Shown one piece after another: positions 63,508-64,000 of a DNA stretch of 64,000 nucleotides. Below the pieces are notes generated by a model. It was not told the origin of the DNA and did no database searches. It saw only the letters and a program-made list of their open reading frames with translations. The position numbers and the translations under genes are program-made. Origin of the DNA: Ianthella basta (taxonomy: Eukaryota > Porifera > Demospongiae > Verongiida > Ianthellidae); the NCBI GenBank assembly GCA_964019415.1, contig OZ025877.1, forward strand, positions 6,425,321 to 6,489,320, in the 5' to 3' direction. Within the stretch, counting starts at the first letter, position 1. Each line of letters opens with the position of its first letter.

Positions 63508-64000
63508 GTTAGAACTACATGTATAATCCAGCTAGAATACAAGCCAGAGCACCTCCACAGTATCAGCATGCATCCGTGATGCATCCGTACACCATTTGCT
63601 ACGTACATGTGTAGTCTGTCCGAACTAACAAACGTGGCTGCAGTATGTACGGGAATTTTCCTTTACTGGCATCAGACTCTTAAATGCTTAATTCTTGTTA
63701 GCTGAGTGTGTTTGTGTTCATGCCAACTTTGAAGGCAAGGCTCTCAAGCAAAATAAGAACACTTTGTCCATGCTGTACCAGGTAGGGTCTTTGTCCTCAC
63801 GGGGTTGCAGTATACACAATAGAATGAGGTGTACTGTGTTTTTTGTCATCTAGCCTACGCAGGCACACAGCAATATGATTATATGCCTCATAGCAGGATA
63901 CTCCTTTTATGTCGTGCCTCGTCTCTGTGACATAATTAACTCTGTGAGCTCAGGTTTGGCAGAACTAACCTTGATCTCAGGCATGATGTCCAGGAGACAT
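63508..64000. other. RPIA intron 5 (to window end)
   Basis: No exon could be assigned. A CTCAG acceptor-like site at 63976-63980 opens a short frame that does not read like the next RPIA segment. Confidence 0.5.

Noticed and set aside
63979-64000. Sixth RPIA exon at the window end
   Set aside because: The short frame after the CTCAG site does not resemble the expected Cys-Leu/Gln-Glu-Lys segment after KGGG.

Overview
The window is animal nuclear DNA: genes are split by GT-AG introns and it carries an Msx-class homeobox, an Fras1/Frem extracellular-matrix gene and three rolling-stone-like membrane-protein genes. Compact genes, a Calx-beta-rich FREM protein with a short CSPG region and heavy Penelope-like (PLE) content suggest an early-branching invertebrate, most plausibly a demosponge. 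The phylum is an inference; no ribosomal or mitochondrial marker is present.

Layout. 1-474 (+): 3' end of an Msx-like homeobox gene, then about 7 kb of mostly non-coding DNA. 7.6-35 kb (+): a tandem array of three rolling-stone-like genes, each with a short Cys-rich exon 1 and a long exon 2, plus an exon-2-only pseudogene and a 40-bp relic. Their introns (10.7, 3.6 and 5.0 kb) hold most of the mobile DNA: foldback elements, a nearly intact non-LTR retrotransposon whose reading frame opens with a hydrophobic leader and a 2A peptide, PLE fragments with GIY-YIG domains, a Ginger-like DNA transposon nested in one PLE with a 4-bp target duplication, and an unnamed reverse-transcriptase element split by another PLE.

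37.1-53.5 kb (+): an 11-exon FREM-like gene (2513 aa) with a signal peptide, CSPG-like region, four Calx-beta domains, the conserved Frem C-terminal region, one transmembrane helix and a cytoplasmic tail ending in a possible PDZ ligand. 54.8-57.6 kb (-): complete 7-exon FNTA (prenyltransferase alpha). 57.7 kb onward (+): RPIA (ribose-5-phosphate isomerase), five exons seen and the 3' end outside the window. FNTA and RPIA are head to head, 118 bp apart at their start codons.

The most striking layer is RNA-level. Six hammerhead-ribozyme-like motifs are recognisable by eye. Two lie 3' of and in the same orientation as PLE coding remnants. One sits in the loop of a 171-bp hairpin insertion with a perfect 12-bp target duplication; the empty site survives nearby in an inverted duplicate of the same PLE. 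One near-canonical motif lies between about 105-bp inverted repeats in an RPIA intron. Five of the six share one extra nucleotide between CUGANGA and stem II, so activity needs testing. All gene models come from reading frames, splice consensus and remembered family motifs; no searches were run.
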